Notes: a model not told the origin generated them from the letters alone. A DNA stretch of 64,000 nt from Streptomyces lincolnensis (GCF_021173675.1 NZ_JAIHON010000007.1:434001-498000), one strand, 5' to 3'. Shown: positions 17,386 through 25,110, numbered from the stretch's first letter. A program made the numbers and translations.

Positions 17386-18101
17386 GCCGGTCCCTCCGCG
17401 ATCACGGGCAGCTCGGGGGACAGGCGCAGGCGTTCCAGGAACAGCACGACGGTCGCGGCGGCCGTGCGGTGCGAGGCGTCGTTGAGGACGTCGTGCCGGC
17501 CGCCGTCGAAGGTCACCGTGCGCACCGAGGGATGTCCGGCGTACGCCTTCAGCGCCTGCTCCACCGGGCTCACCGTGTCGTCCTTGCCGTGCAGGGCCAG
17601 GACGGGAACGCGGACGAGGTCGAGGCGCGGCTCGGGCAGCCGTGGGGACTCGCCCAGCGCGCCCCGACGGAAGGCGGGGTCGTCGGTGAGCCGGGCCCGG
17701 TGGGTGGGGCAGGCGGTGCGGGCCTCGACCTCGGACTCCCAACTCCCCGCCGTCCAGGCAGTGGTGGGCAGACCGGCCAGGATCAGCGCGTCGACGGCCG
17801 CCGCTCGCCCGGCGGCGAGATGAACGGCGTACTGGGCACCGGTGTCCGAGCCGACCAGCACCTTCGGGCCGGGCGACGACTCGTCGGCGAGCAGCTCGGC
17901 CGCCTCGTCGAGCACGGACGGATCGGCGGCCGGGTCGCCCAGGGCGCGGACCCGGTAGGCGTCGAAGGCGAGACGGCGGCCGAACCGCTCGTACACGCCG
18001 CCGTGTTCACCCCGACCTGCCAGCACGACCAGCGTGCCGCGCGCGGCGAGGCCTTCGGGTTCGTCCCAGGAGAAGGATTTCCGGGAGAAAGATGAGGACA
18101 T
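17382..18101 (-). CDS. Alpha/beta hydrolase with Asp at the nucleophile elbow
   Basis: 239 residues, alpha/beta-hydrolase fold without a signal peptide. The elbow reads VLVGSDTGAQY, placing Asp86 where serine hydrolases have Ser; the acid is probably Asp174 or 175 (ALHGKDDTVSP) and the base His203 (DGGRHDVLND). Asp nucleophiles occur in haloalkane dehalogenases and epoxide hydrolases, but a non-enzymatic or atypical role is possible. It is the first structural gene of the organosulfur operon, 145 bp after the cysteine leader peptide, and overlaps the sulfurtransferase by 4 bp. ATG at 18101 follows GGGAG. Confidence 0.75.
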   Translation of the reverse strand: MSSSFSRKSFSWDEPEGLAARGTLVVLAGRGEHGGVYERFGRRLAFDAYRVRALGDPAADPSVLDEAAELLADESSPGPKVLVGSDTGAQYAVHLAAGRAAAVDALILAGLPTTAWTAGSWESEVEARTACPTHRARLTDDPAFRRGALGESPRLPEPRLDLVRVPVLALHGKDDTVSPVEQALKAYAGHPSVRTVTFDGGRHDVLNDASHRTAAATVVLFLERLRLSPELPVIAEGPA

Positions 18102-18168
18102 GAGGGGGCAGCTCCCGTTTCAGGGCAGGGGGCATCCATACGGAAAGAGGTGGAAAAGGGCAGCCCGG

Positions 18169-18188
18169 GCCGACGGTCACGCGTCGGC
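18169..18188 (-). terminator. Attenuator-like hairpin between leader peptide and operon
   Basis: On the reverse strand, 58 nt after the leader-peptide stop, GCCGAC and GTCGGC form a perfect 6-bp stem with an 8-nt loop. It is followed by CCCGGGCTGCCCTTTTCC, which gives a short T-run. Position and form suit a conditional terminator, but no competing antiterminator pairing was established. Confidence 0.45.
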
Positions 18189-18246
18189 GAGAGGACGGGG
18201 GCTGCGGAAAGGGGCGGCGCGGACTACGGCGAGACGCGGCGCGCGG

Positions 18247-18333
18247 TCAGCAACAGCGCGCGCTGCACGCGACGCCGAAGTCGATGACCCGGCGCTGCGT
18301 CAGAAGGGCAGCGTTGGCGGTTGCGTGCAGCAT
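18247..18333 (-). CDS. Cysteine leader peptide of the organosulfur operon
   Basis: 28 codons: MLHATANAALL followed by TQRRVIDFGVACSARCC and a stop. The shape, a short peptide with an RR-V-DF/DL core ending in a Cys-rich tail, matches the actinobacterial 'putative leader peptide' group found ahead of sulfur-metabolism operons, and cysteine-rich leader ORFs of mycobacteria act as cysteine-responsive attenuators. Three of the last six codons are TGC or TGT, including the final two. It lies 145 bp upstream of the alpha/beta hydrolase that starts the operon. Ribosome stalling when charged tRNA-Cys is low would permit downstream expression. The ribosome site is weak (GGG 4-6 bp before ATG). Confidence 0.7.
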   Translation of the reverse strand: MLHATANAALLTQRRVIDFGVACSARCC

Positions 18334-18372
18334 GTGCCCATCATGACCGGCCCCGCGGACGGCGTCCAACGA

Positions 18373-18402
18373 CGATTCCGCATCGAAACCGATCAGGAAT
18401 CG
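18373..18402. promoter_or_regulatory. Inverted repeat in LysR/sulfur-operon divergent region
   Basis: Perfect 7-bp arms CGATTCC (18373-18379) and GGAATCG (18396-18402) with a 16-bp spacer lie midway between the leader peptide and the divergent LysR gene. The spacing is wide for a LysR T-N11-A box but fits a two-site LysR-type operator. GTTACT at 18422-18427 could be the -10 of the LysR gene, which would leave almost no leader. Confidence 0.5.
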
Positions 18403-18435
18403 CGATCGATCGTCCGTGCGGGTTACTGTCCCCGC

Positions 18436-19284
18436 ATGCCCCAACCGGTCCTGGACATCGTGGCCCTGCGCAGCCTGACCGCGGTCGCCGACTGCGGCGG
18501 CTTCCACCGCGCCGCCCGGGCCTTGTCCCTGAGCCAGTCCGCGGTGAGTCAGCACGTCCGCAGACTGGAGAAGACCCTGGGGCGGCCGGTCGTGGAACGC
18601 GAGGGCCGCGGCACCCGGTTCACCCCCGAGGGCCGTCTGCTGCTCGAACAGGCCCGCCGGATCCTCGCCGTCCACGACGAGGCCGTGCGCACCCTGCTCG
18701 ACCCGGACGGCGACACCGTCACCGTCGGTTCCACCGAGCACGCCGCCGACCAGTTCCTGCCGCGGCTGACCGCCGCGGTGCGGGAGGTGCGCCCCGGCAG
18801 CCGGGTCCGCTTCCGCATCGACCGCTCGGCCCGCCTGGTCGAGGCGGTGGAACGCGGCAGCGTCGACGTGGCGGTGTACGTCACCGAGGCCGCCGCCACC
18901 GAGGGCACACCGGTCGGCGGCCTCCCGCTCACCTGGCACGCCGTCCCCGGCTGGAAGCCGCCGCGCGCTCCCGCCCCGGTGCCGCTGGTCGCCATCGAGG
19001 ACCCCTGCGCGATCCGTCGCCGGGCCATCGCGACGCTGGCCGCGCAGGGGGTGTCGGCCACGGTCGTCGGCGACGCCGGCTATCTCGCGGGGGTCCTGGA
19101 CATCGCCCGCACCGGCCAGGGGGTGGCGCTCCTGGCGTCGGTGGGCCCGGCCCCGGACGGCCTGGCGCCCTACGACGGGCTGCCCGCCGTTCCCCCGATC
19201 CCGATGAGCGCGCTCGCCCGCCCCGGCGCGGACCCGGCGACGGTCGAGGCGGCCTTCGCCGCCGTACGGGATCTGCTGAGCTGA
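18436..19284 (+). CDS. LysR-family regulator of the organosulfur operon
   Basis: 282 residues. N-terminal winged helix-turn-helix at about 8-65 (GFHRAARALSLSQSAVSQHVRRLEK split across the recognition helix), followed by a LysR substrate-binding domain. ATG at 18436 has no Shine-Dalgarno sequence and may head a leaderless message. It diverges from the cysteine leader peptide and the nine-gene sulfur operon, the usual arrangement for a CysB/Cbl-like regulator; its effector (for example O-acetylserine or a sulfur metabolite) is unknown. Confidence 0.87.
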   Translation: MPQPVLDIVALRSLTAVADCGGFHRAARALSLSQSAVSQHVRRLEKTLGRPVVEREGRGTRFTPEGRLLLEQARRILAVHDEAVRTLLDPDGDTVTVGSTEHAADQFLPRLTAAVREVRPGSRVRFRIDRSARLVEAVERGSVDVAVYVTEAAATEGTPVGGLPLTWHAVPGWKPPRAPAPVPLVAIEDPCAIRRRAIATLAAQGVSATVVGDAGYLAGVLDIARTGQGVALLASVGPAPDGLAPYDGLPAVPPIPMSALARPGADPATVEAAFAAVRDLLS

Positions 19285-19319
19285 CAGCGGGCCGAGCCGA
19301 CAGCGGGGAGGGGCGGGGA

Positions 19320-19709
19320 TCAGCCGTTCAGCATGCGGTCCAGGACCGCGCGTTGCAGCGGCAGGACCTCGGCGTGCAGATCACGGCCCTTGCGGGTGAG
19401 GGACACCCACACCCCCCGGCGGTCCTCCATGCAGACCGAACGCTCCACCAGGCCGTCCTTCTCCAGCCGGCCGATGAGCCGGGACAGCGCGCTCTGGCTG
19501 AGATGCACCCGTCCGGCGAGGTTCTGCACCCGGCACTGGTCGCCCTCCCGGGGTGACTCGGTGGCGAGCATGTCGAGCACTTCGAAGTCGCTCGCGCCCA
19601 GTCCGTGCGGATGCAGCACGCGGTCGATCTCGCACATCGTGCGCGCGTGCACCGACAGGATGTCCCGCCAGCGTTCCTCGAGGTCGGCTTCGACCGTCTT
19701 CACTGCCAT
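19320..19709 (-). CDS. MarR-family regulator
   Basis: 129 residues. Winged helix with HLSQSALSRLIGRLEKDGLVER as the recognition region and CMEDRRGVWVSLTRKGR as the wing. Start ATG at 19709 (MAVKTVEADLEERW) begins the first dimerisation helix. It is divergent from the metallo-hydrolase at 19889, with a palindrome in the 179-bp gap, so it probably represses that gene and itself, responding to a small phenolic or similar ligand. Confidence 0.88.
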   Translation of the reverse strand: MAVKTVEADLEERWRDILSVHARTMCEIDRVLHPHGLGASDFEVLDMLATESPREGDQCRVQNLAGRVHLSQSALSRLIGRLEKDGLVERSVCMEDRRGVWVSLTRKGRDLHAEVLPLQRAVLDRMLNG

Positions 19710-19751
19710 ATCTGCACGGTAACACCGAACCGGCCATTTGTTGAGCGTGCA

Positions 19752-19769
19752 ACTTGTGCGCTTGCAAGT
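19752..19769. promoter_or_regulatory. MarR-type operator candidate
   Basis: ACTTG (19752-19756) and CAAGT (19765-19769) form an 18-bp dyad, overlapped by the perfect palindrome CTTGCAAG at 19761-19768. It lies between the divergent MarR and metallo-hydrolase genes. TAAGGT at 19769-19774 may be the hydrolase -10, so MarR binding would cover the promoter. Confidence 0.55.
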
Positions 19770-19888
19770 AAGGTGCGTTACGTGCGTGAGCGGTGGTGCC
19801 GGCGCGCCGCACCGGCGCAGGATGGAGTGAAGCACCACGGAGTGCCCGTTCTGTTCCACGGGTCTCACACTCACGAGGAGGCGGGGCC

Positions 19889-20731
19889 ATGACCACCGCC
19901 GAAGGAATCTTCGAGCCCAAGGTCGAGCCGTACAGGATCGCGCCGGAGACGTATGTCATCCCGCAGCTGCTGGAGGCGCCACCGGTCGGCATGTTCTACG
20001 TCAACTCCATGGTCATCACCGGTACGGAGCCCGTGCTGGTCGACACCGGTGCGCCCTCGAACCGGCGGCAGTGGCTCGACCACGCCTGGAGCCTCGTCGA
20101 TCCGGCCGATGTGCGCTGGGTCTTCCTGACCCACGACGACCACGACCACGCGGGGAACGTCCGTGAGGTCATGGCCGCCTGCCCGAACGCCACCCTGGTC
20201 ACCACGTGGTTCTCGATGGCCCGCTACGCCATCGACACCGAGGAGTTCTGGATGCCGTTCAACCGCGCCCGCTGGGTGCGCGACGGCGAGAGTTTCCAGG
20301 CCGGGGACCGCACACTCCTGGCGGTCAGGCCGCCGTTCTTCGACAACCCGACGACGCGTGGACTCTTCGACGCCACGACACGGGTCTACTGGGCGGCCGA
20401 CACTTTCGCCACAGCCGTGCCGCACCCCGCCGAGGACGCCGCCGACCTGGACCCGAAGGCGTGGCGGGAAGGCATGCTGCTGGGCAACCGGCTGAACCAT
20501 CCGTGGCACCTGTGGCTGGACACCGGAAAGTTCAATCAGCACGTGCACCGTGTCCAGGACCTCGGCATCGACACCGCGGCGTCCTGCCACGCCCCCACGA
20601 TCCACCGCGGCATGATCGACGAGGCGTTCGACATCATCCGCGAGGTGCCGGAACTGCCTCCATGGGAGGAGCCGGGGCAGGACTTCCTCGACGGCATCAT
20701 CGCGGCGACGGCGAAGCCGGTGGTGTCCTGA
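19889..20731 (+). CDS. MBL-fold metallo-hydrolase, flavodiiron-like metal site
   Basis: 280 residues. ATG at 19889 follows GAGGAGGCGGGG. The metal motif is THDDHDHAGN at residues 81-90, so the standard HxHxDH reads H82-x-D84-x-D86-H87; acidic residues at the third position are typical of the oxygen-reductase (flavodiiron, FprA/ODP) branch, which binds two irons. There is no flavodoxin domain, so it is a stand-alone beta-lactamase-fold protein. Further ligands may be D166 region (YWAADTF) and HAPTIHRGM. Role unknown; probably under the divergent MarR regulator. Confidence 0.8.
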   Translation: MTTAEGIFEPKVEPYRIAPETYVIPQLLEAPPVGMFYVNSMVITGTEPVLVDTGAPSNRRQWLDHAWSLVDPADVRWVFLTHDDHDHAGNVREVMAACPNATLVTTWFSMARYAIDTEEFWMPFNRARWVRDGESFQAGDRTLLAVRPPFFDNPTTRGLFDATTRVYWAADTFATAVPHPAEDAADLDPKAWREGMLLGNRLNHPWHLWLDTGKFNQHVHRVQDLGIDTAASCHAPTIHRGMIDEAFDIIREVPELPPWEEPGQDFLDGIIAATAKPVVS

Positions 20732-20791
20732 GACCCGCCGGGCTCGCCGGGCGCATCGGGCACCGCCCCGCACGGCGCGCCGTGGGAATCG

Positions 20792-21142
20792 CTAGGCGAC
20801 CGGATCCTGCGTCAGGCCGATGAGGTTGCCGTCCGCGTCCCTCACGAACGCGATCAGCTTGCCGCCGCCGACGTCCTGGACCTCCTGGAGCGTCTCCGCG
20901 CCGGCGTCCACCAGGGCCGCGAGAGAGGTCCTGATGTCGGTCACGTGCCAGTAGGGGACCGGCCCCGTCATGCCCCGCGCGTGCCCGTTGGGGTCGAGTC
21001 CGACGTCCTGACCCGCGTCCTTGAAGCCCACGTAGTACGGCTCGTCGGCGTACGGCTCCGTCCCCAGCAGCGCGCTGAACAGGGCCTTCGCCGCGGCGAG
21101 GTCCTTGACGGGGTAGATGATCGTCTTGAGTCCGGCGGTCAT
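20792..21142 (-). CDS. VOC-family (glyoxalase-fold) protein
   Basis: 116 residues, a single vicinal-oxygen-chelate module pair. Begins TIIYPVKDLAAAKALFSALLGTEPY, the usual first beta-alpha-beta unit, and ends with FVRDADGNLIGLTQ, the last metal-ligand strand region. Such stand-alone proteins are isomerases, dioxygenases or resistance proteins; this one is not specific enough to name. It ends tail-to-tail with the metallo-hydrolase. Confidence 0.8.
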   Translation of the reverse strand: MTAGLKTIIYPVKDLAAAKALFSALLGTEPYADEPYYVGFKDAGQDVGLDPNGHARGMTGPVPYWHVTDIRTSLAALVDAGAETLQEVQDVGGGKLIAFVRDADGNLIGLTQDPVA

Positions 21143-21303
21143 GGCGTGCTCCTCGGTCAGTGAATGCCTGTGAGTGAATGCCGACGGCTGTCCGTGTCGG
21201 TGGTTTCACGCTAGGCCGGGGGAGCGGCGGGTGGCTTCTCCGATCCTGACCGGTCGCCGGGGCGAGCCGATCGAGCCGATCCGGAGCCCTTACGCCGACG
21301 CCT

Positions 21304-22335
21304 TCACGTCGACTCCCGCTTCACCAGCTCCGTCGGCAGGATCACCGCCGCCGCTTCCTCCCCGCCGATCTGGGCCAGCAGGACGCGGACCATCTCGGAG
21401 CTGATGCGGTCCCAGGGCTGGCGGATCGTGGTGAGTTCGGGGCGGGTGGCGAGGGCGGCCGGGGAGTCGTCGAAGCCGCCGACGGCCACGTCCTGGGGCA
21501 CCCGGCGTCCGGCCCGCTCCAGGGCGGTCAGCACGCCCTGGGCCATCAGGTCGGAGGCGACGAACACGGCGTCCATGTCGGGGGCCTGTGCCAGCAGCCG
21601 CTCGGCGCCCAGCTCGCCGCTGACCCGGCTGTAGTCGCCGGAGACGACGAGCCGCTCGTCGGCCTCCATCCCCGCCTCGGCGAGCACCTCCCGGTAGCCG
21701 GCGAGCCGCTCGACACCGCCCGGGGTGTCCAGCGGCCCGGTGACCACGCCGACCCGGCGGCGGCCCAGGGACAGCAGGTGCCGCACCATCTCGCGGGCGC
21801 CGTCCCGGTCGTCGGCCGCCACGTAGCTCACCCGGGAACCGAGCCCGATCGGCTTACCGCACGCGACCAGCGGCACGTCCGCCGCGCGCAGCTGCTCGGC
21901 GATCGGATCCCCGGAATGGCTGGAGACCAGCAGCACCCCGTCGACGTGCCCGGCGGTGATGTACCGCGTGATGCGCCGCCGCTCGCCCTCGGTGCCGGCC
22001 AGCATCAGCAGCAGGGGGATGTCGTGGGCGGCCAGTGCCTGCGTGCAGCCGCGCAGCAGAACATTGAAGTTCGGGTCCTCGAAGAACCGCTCCTGCGGCT
22101 CGGTGAGCAGGAAGCCCACCGAGTCGGAACGCCCGGTGATCAGTGACCGGGCATGCCGGTTGACGACGTAACCCGTCTTGCGGATGGCGGCGTTGACCGC
22201 CTCGTGGGCGGCGGGGCTGACGTAGTGGCCGCCGTTGAGCACGCGCGAGACGGTGCCGCGCGAGACACCCGCCTCCCGCGCGACGTCGTGGATCGTCGGC
22301 GGCTTGCGCCGGCCCCCCGAACTGTTCATGGTCAT
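21304..22335 (-). CDS. LacI-family repressor
   Basis: 343 residues. Helix-turn-helix TIHDVAREAGVSRGTVSRVLNGG near residues 14-36 with the hinge helix after it, then a periplasmic-binding-protein-like effector domain (VGFLLTEPQERFFEDP onwards). Start placed at ATG 22335 or the in-frame ATG two codons later; the longer open frame runs into the promoter region. It diverges from the GH42 beta-galactosidase and most likely represses it until galactose or a galactoside binds. Confidence 0.92.
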   Translation of the reverse strand: MTMNSSGGRRKPPTIHDVAREAGVSRGTVSRVLNGGHYVSPAAHEAVNAAIRKTGYVVNRHARSLITGRSDSVGFLLTEPQERFFEDPNFNVLLRGCTQALAAHDIPLLLMLAGTEGERRRITRYITAGHVDGVLLVSSHSGDPIAEQLRAADVPLVACGKPIGLGSRVSYVAADDRDGAREMVRHLLSLGRRRVGVVTGPLDTPGGVERLAGYREVLAEAGMEADERLVVSGDYSRVSGELGAERLLAQAPDMDAVFVASDLMAQGVLTALERAGRRVPQDVAVGGFDDSPAALATRPELTTIRQPWDRISSEMVRVLLAQIGGEEAAAVILPTELVKREST

Positions 22336-22405
22336 GACTTTAAGGCCCCGGAGGGCGGACGGCGTCCGTCCGAACCACCGGATGGACACCGGGATCGACC
22401 ACGGA

Positions 22406-22472
22406 CTGTGATCGTGCACAGCAGAAGCTGCTGCCTCGCCTCTTGGCAAGGATCACCTCTATGCGGTTATCT
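22406..22472. promoter_or_regulatory. LacI/GH42 divergent promoter with dyads
   Basis: A vegetative-type promoter for GH42 is visible: TTGGCA at 22443-22448 and TTATCT at 22467-22472 with 18 bp between. The -35 lies inside the small palindrome CTTGGCAAG (22442-22450). Upstream, CTGTG (22406-22410) and CACAG (22417-22421) form a second dyad. Either could be a LacI-family operator; the one on the -35 is the better repressor site. Confidence 0.5.
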
Positions 22473-22533
22473 TGGCCGTCGCGCTGTGACACCGTGTGTG
22501 CACGCTCCCAATCATCCGAACCAGGAGAGATCG

Positions 22534-24555
22534 ATGCCGGAGACCACCCCCAGGGGCCTCACCAGGCTTGCCTTCGGCGGGGACTACAACCCGGAGCAGT
22601 GGCCGGAGAGCGTCTGGCAGGAGGACGTCCGGCTGATGCGGGAGGCCGGCGTCACCATGGTGAGCGTCGGGATCTTCTCCTGGGCCCTGCTGGAGCCCCG
22701 GCCGGGCGCGTACGACTTCGGCTGGCTGGACCGCATCCTCGACCTGCTGCACGACAACGGCATCCGCGTCGACCTCGGCACCCCCACCGTCGTGCCCCCG
22801 GCGTGGTTCTACCGCGCCCACCCCGAAGCGCTGCCGGTGACGGCGGACGGCGTCCGCCTCGCCTTCGGCTCGCGCGGGGCCATCTGCCACAGCAACGCCG
22901 ACTACCGCACGGCCGCCACGACCATCACCACGAAGCTCGCCGAGCGCTACGCCGGCCACCCGGCCCTGGCGATGTGGCACGTGCACAACGAGTACGGCGT
23001 CCCCGTCTCCGCCTGCTACTGCGACTCCTGCGCCGCCCACTTCCGCCGCTGGCTGACCACGACGTACGGCACGGTCGACGGGGTCAACGAGGCCTGGGGC
23101 ACCGCCTTCTGGGGCCAGCACTACACCGACCTCGACGAGATCGACCCGCCGCGCACGGCGGCCACCGTCGGCAACCCCGGCCAGGCGCTGGACTACAAGC
23201 GGTTCGCCGACGCCACCATGCGGGAGAACTTCGTGGCGGAGCGGGACATCCTGCACCGCCTGTCGCCCGGCATCCCGGTCACCACCAACTTCATGGTCGC
23301 GCTCAGCCAGTGCGACTCGGTCGACTACTGGGCCTGGGGCCGCGAGGTCGACCTCGTCACCAACGACCACTACCTGATCACCGACGGCCGCCGCACCCAC
23401 GTCAACCTCGCGATGGCCGCCGACCTGACCCGCTCGGTCGCGGGCGGTGCCCCCTGGCTGCTGCTCGAACACTCCACCTCGGGTGTCAACTGGCAGCCCC
23501 GCAACCCCGCCAAGGCCCCCGGTCAGATGGCCCGCAACTCCCTCGGCCACGTCGCCCGCGGCTCCGAGGGCGCGATGTTCTTCCAGTGGCGCCAGTCCCG
23601 GCGCGGCGCCGAGAAGTTCCACTCGGCGATGGTCCCGCACGGCGGCACCGACACCCGCGTCTGGCGCGAGGTGGTCGAACTGGGCGCGTCCCTCGACTCG
23701 TTGAGCACCATGCGCGGCACCCGCACCTCCGCCGACGTGGCCGTCCTGTGGGACTGGCACTCCTGGTGGGCGCAGACCCTCGACTGGCGGCCCAGCGAGG
23801 ACCACGACCCGCGCGAGCGCGCCGACGCCTTCTACGAGGCCCTCTACGACCGTCACCTCACGGTCGACTTCGCCCACCCGGAAGCCGACCTGTCGGCCTA
23901 TCCCCTTGTCGTCGTGCCCGCCCTGTACCTGATGACGGAGCAGGCCGGACGCAATCTCCGGGAGTACGTCGAGAACGGTGGCACCCTCGTCGTGTCGTAC
24001 TTCTCCGGCATCGTCGACCAGAACGACGCCGTCCACGAGGGCGCCCACCCCGGCGCCCTGCGCGAGGTGCTGGGCCTGACCGTCGAGGAGTTCTCGCCGC
24101 TGCTGCCGGGGCAGTCGGTGCGGGTCACCGGCCCCGACGGCTCGGAGCTCACCGGTGACGTGTGGACCGAGGTCGTGGTGCCGCGCGGCGCCGAGCCCGT
24201 GTGGACGTACGCCGACGGGCTGACGGCCGGACATCCCGCCGTCACCCGGCACCGCCACGGCCGGGGCACCGCCTGGTACGTCTCCACCCGCCTCGGCGCC
24301 CAGGGTCTCGACGCGCTGCTGGGCTGGGCGATCGAGGACGCGGGCGTCGACGCCCGCGCCGACCTGCCCCGCGACGTCGAAGTGGTGCGCCGCACCGGCG
24401 AGTCGGGCAGTTATCTGTTCGCGATCAACCACACCGCCGCCGACGTCAAGGTGCCGCTGGAGGCGGACGGCACCGAGCTGCTGACGGGTGAGCGTGCCGC
24501 GGGCCGGCTGCCGGTCCCGGCGGGCGACGTCCGGGTCGTACGACTCGACGGCTGA
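22534..24555 (+). CDS. GH42 beta-galactosidase
   Basis: 673 residues. ATG at 22534 follows AGGAGAG. TIM-barrel domain at about 10-385 with acid/base Glu153 in WHVHNEYG and nucleophile Glu312 in WLLLEHSTSG. Cys118, Cys161, Cys163 and Cys166 (CYCDSC) form the zinc site typical of GH42. A trimerisation domain (DVAVLWDWHSWWA onwards, about 400-610) and a small C-terminal beta domain follow. No signal peptide: it hydrolyses imported galactosides. It is divergent from the LacI regulator and followed by a strong terminator. Confidence 0.95.
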   Translation: MPETTPRGLTRLAFGGDYNPEQWPESVWQEDVRLMREAGVTMVSVGIFSWALLEPRPGAYDFGWLDRILDLLHDNGIRVDLGTPTVVPPAWFYRAHPEALPVTADGVRLAFGSRGAICHSNADYRTAATTITTKLAERYAGHPALAMWHVHNEYGVPVSACYCDSCAAHFRRWLTTTYGTVDGVNEAWGTAFWGQHYTDLDEIDPPRTAATVGNPGQALDYKRFADATMRENFVAERDILHRLSPGIPVTTNFMVALSQCDSVDYWAWGREVDLVTNDHYLITDGRRTHVNLAMAADLTRSVAGGAPWLLLEHSTSGVNWQPRNPAKAPGQMARNSLGHVARGSEGAMFFQWRQSRRGAEKFHSAMVPHGGTDTRVWREVVELGASLDSLSTMRGTRTSADVAVLWDWHSWWAQTLDWRPSEDHDPRERADAFYEALYDRHLTVDFAHPEADLSAYPLVVVPALYLMTEQAGRNLREYVENGGTLVVSYFSGIVDQNDAVHEGAHPGALREVLGLTVEEFSPLLPGQSVRVTGPDGSELTGDVWTEVVVPRGAEPVWTYADGLTAGHPAVTRHRHGRGTAWYVSTRLGAQGLDALLGWAIEDAGVDARADLPRDVEVVRRTGESGSYLFAINHTAADVKVPLEADGTELLTGERAAGRLPVPAGDVRVVRLDG

Positions 24556-24562
24556 ACCGACC

Positions 24563-24602
24563 CCCCTCCGCCCGCGCGTGCCACGAGCCGCGGGCGGAGG
24601 GG
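24563..24602 (+). terminator. Intrinsic terminator after GH42
   Basis: Perfect 13-bp inverted repeat: CCCCTCCGCCCGC at 24563-24575 and GCGGGCGGAGGGG at 24590-24602, loop 14 nt, starting 7 bp after the GH42 stop. GTATGT follows rather than a T-run, usual for this GC content. Confidence 0.88.
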
Positions 24603-24633
24603 TATGTCCCCGGGCCCGTCGGTGACACCCTGT

Positions 24634-24666
24634 ATCGAACTGACCTACGTGGCAAAAGAGTTCGAT
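24634..24666. promoter_or_regulatory. Perfect inverted repeat upstream of ArsR-like gene
   Basis: ATCGAACT (24634-24641) and AGTTCGAT (24659-24666) are perfect 8-bp arms separated by 17 bp, 94 bp ahead of the ArsR-like start. The arm spacing equals a -35/-10 spacing, so a dimeric regulator could straddle the promoter. Autoregulation by the downstream HTH protein is the simplest reading. Confidence 0.5.
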
Positions 24667-24760
24667 GTCGGACAAGGTTGGGGAGTCCCGGACAGGGCGG
24701 CCGCGACTGCGGGACAGTAGGGGGACGCGGCACGAGGCGGCTCGGACGGAGGGGACGACG

Positions 24761-25048
24761 ATGCTGAGGGCTCCGACCGGTGACAGGCGCCTGGACATCC
24801 TCGAATGGCTGAAGAACCCGGCCGCCCACTTCCCGCCCCCGAAACACGGCGACCTCGTCGAGGACGGGGTCACCGCGGACGCCGTCGCCGCGAAGCTCGG
24901 CGTCCGTCGCGAGGTCGCCGAGACCCATCTCGACCTGCTCGCGGACATCGGCCTGCTGCGCACCAGGAGAATCCGGCGGCGCACCCACTACCGGCGCGAC
25001 GAGATGCGGATCGCCGAGGTGGCGCGCATGTTCGAAAAGGGCTGGTAG
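24761..25048 (+). CDS. ArsR-like winged-helix regulator
   Basis: 95 residues. ATG at 24761 follows GGAGGGG, favoured over an ATG at 24665 that has no ribosome site. The middle reads VTADAVAAKLGVRREVAETHLDLL and then LLRTRRIRRRTHYRRDE, a helix-turn-helix plus basic wing as in ArsR/GntR-like small regulators. No metal-binding cysteines are present, so it is not a classic metal sensor. It precedes the SMP-30-like gene by 62 bp on the same strand. Confidence 0.75.
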   Translation: MLRAPTGDRRLDILEWLKNPAAHFPPPKHGDLVEDGVTADAVAAKLGVRREVAETHLDLLADIGLLRTRRIRRRTHYRRDEMRIAEVARMFEKGW

Positions 25049-25110
25049 CCGACGGACCGCGGGGGTACACGTCCGCCCTGCACCGTCCCGACAGCGAAGG
25101 GCAGACCTCC

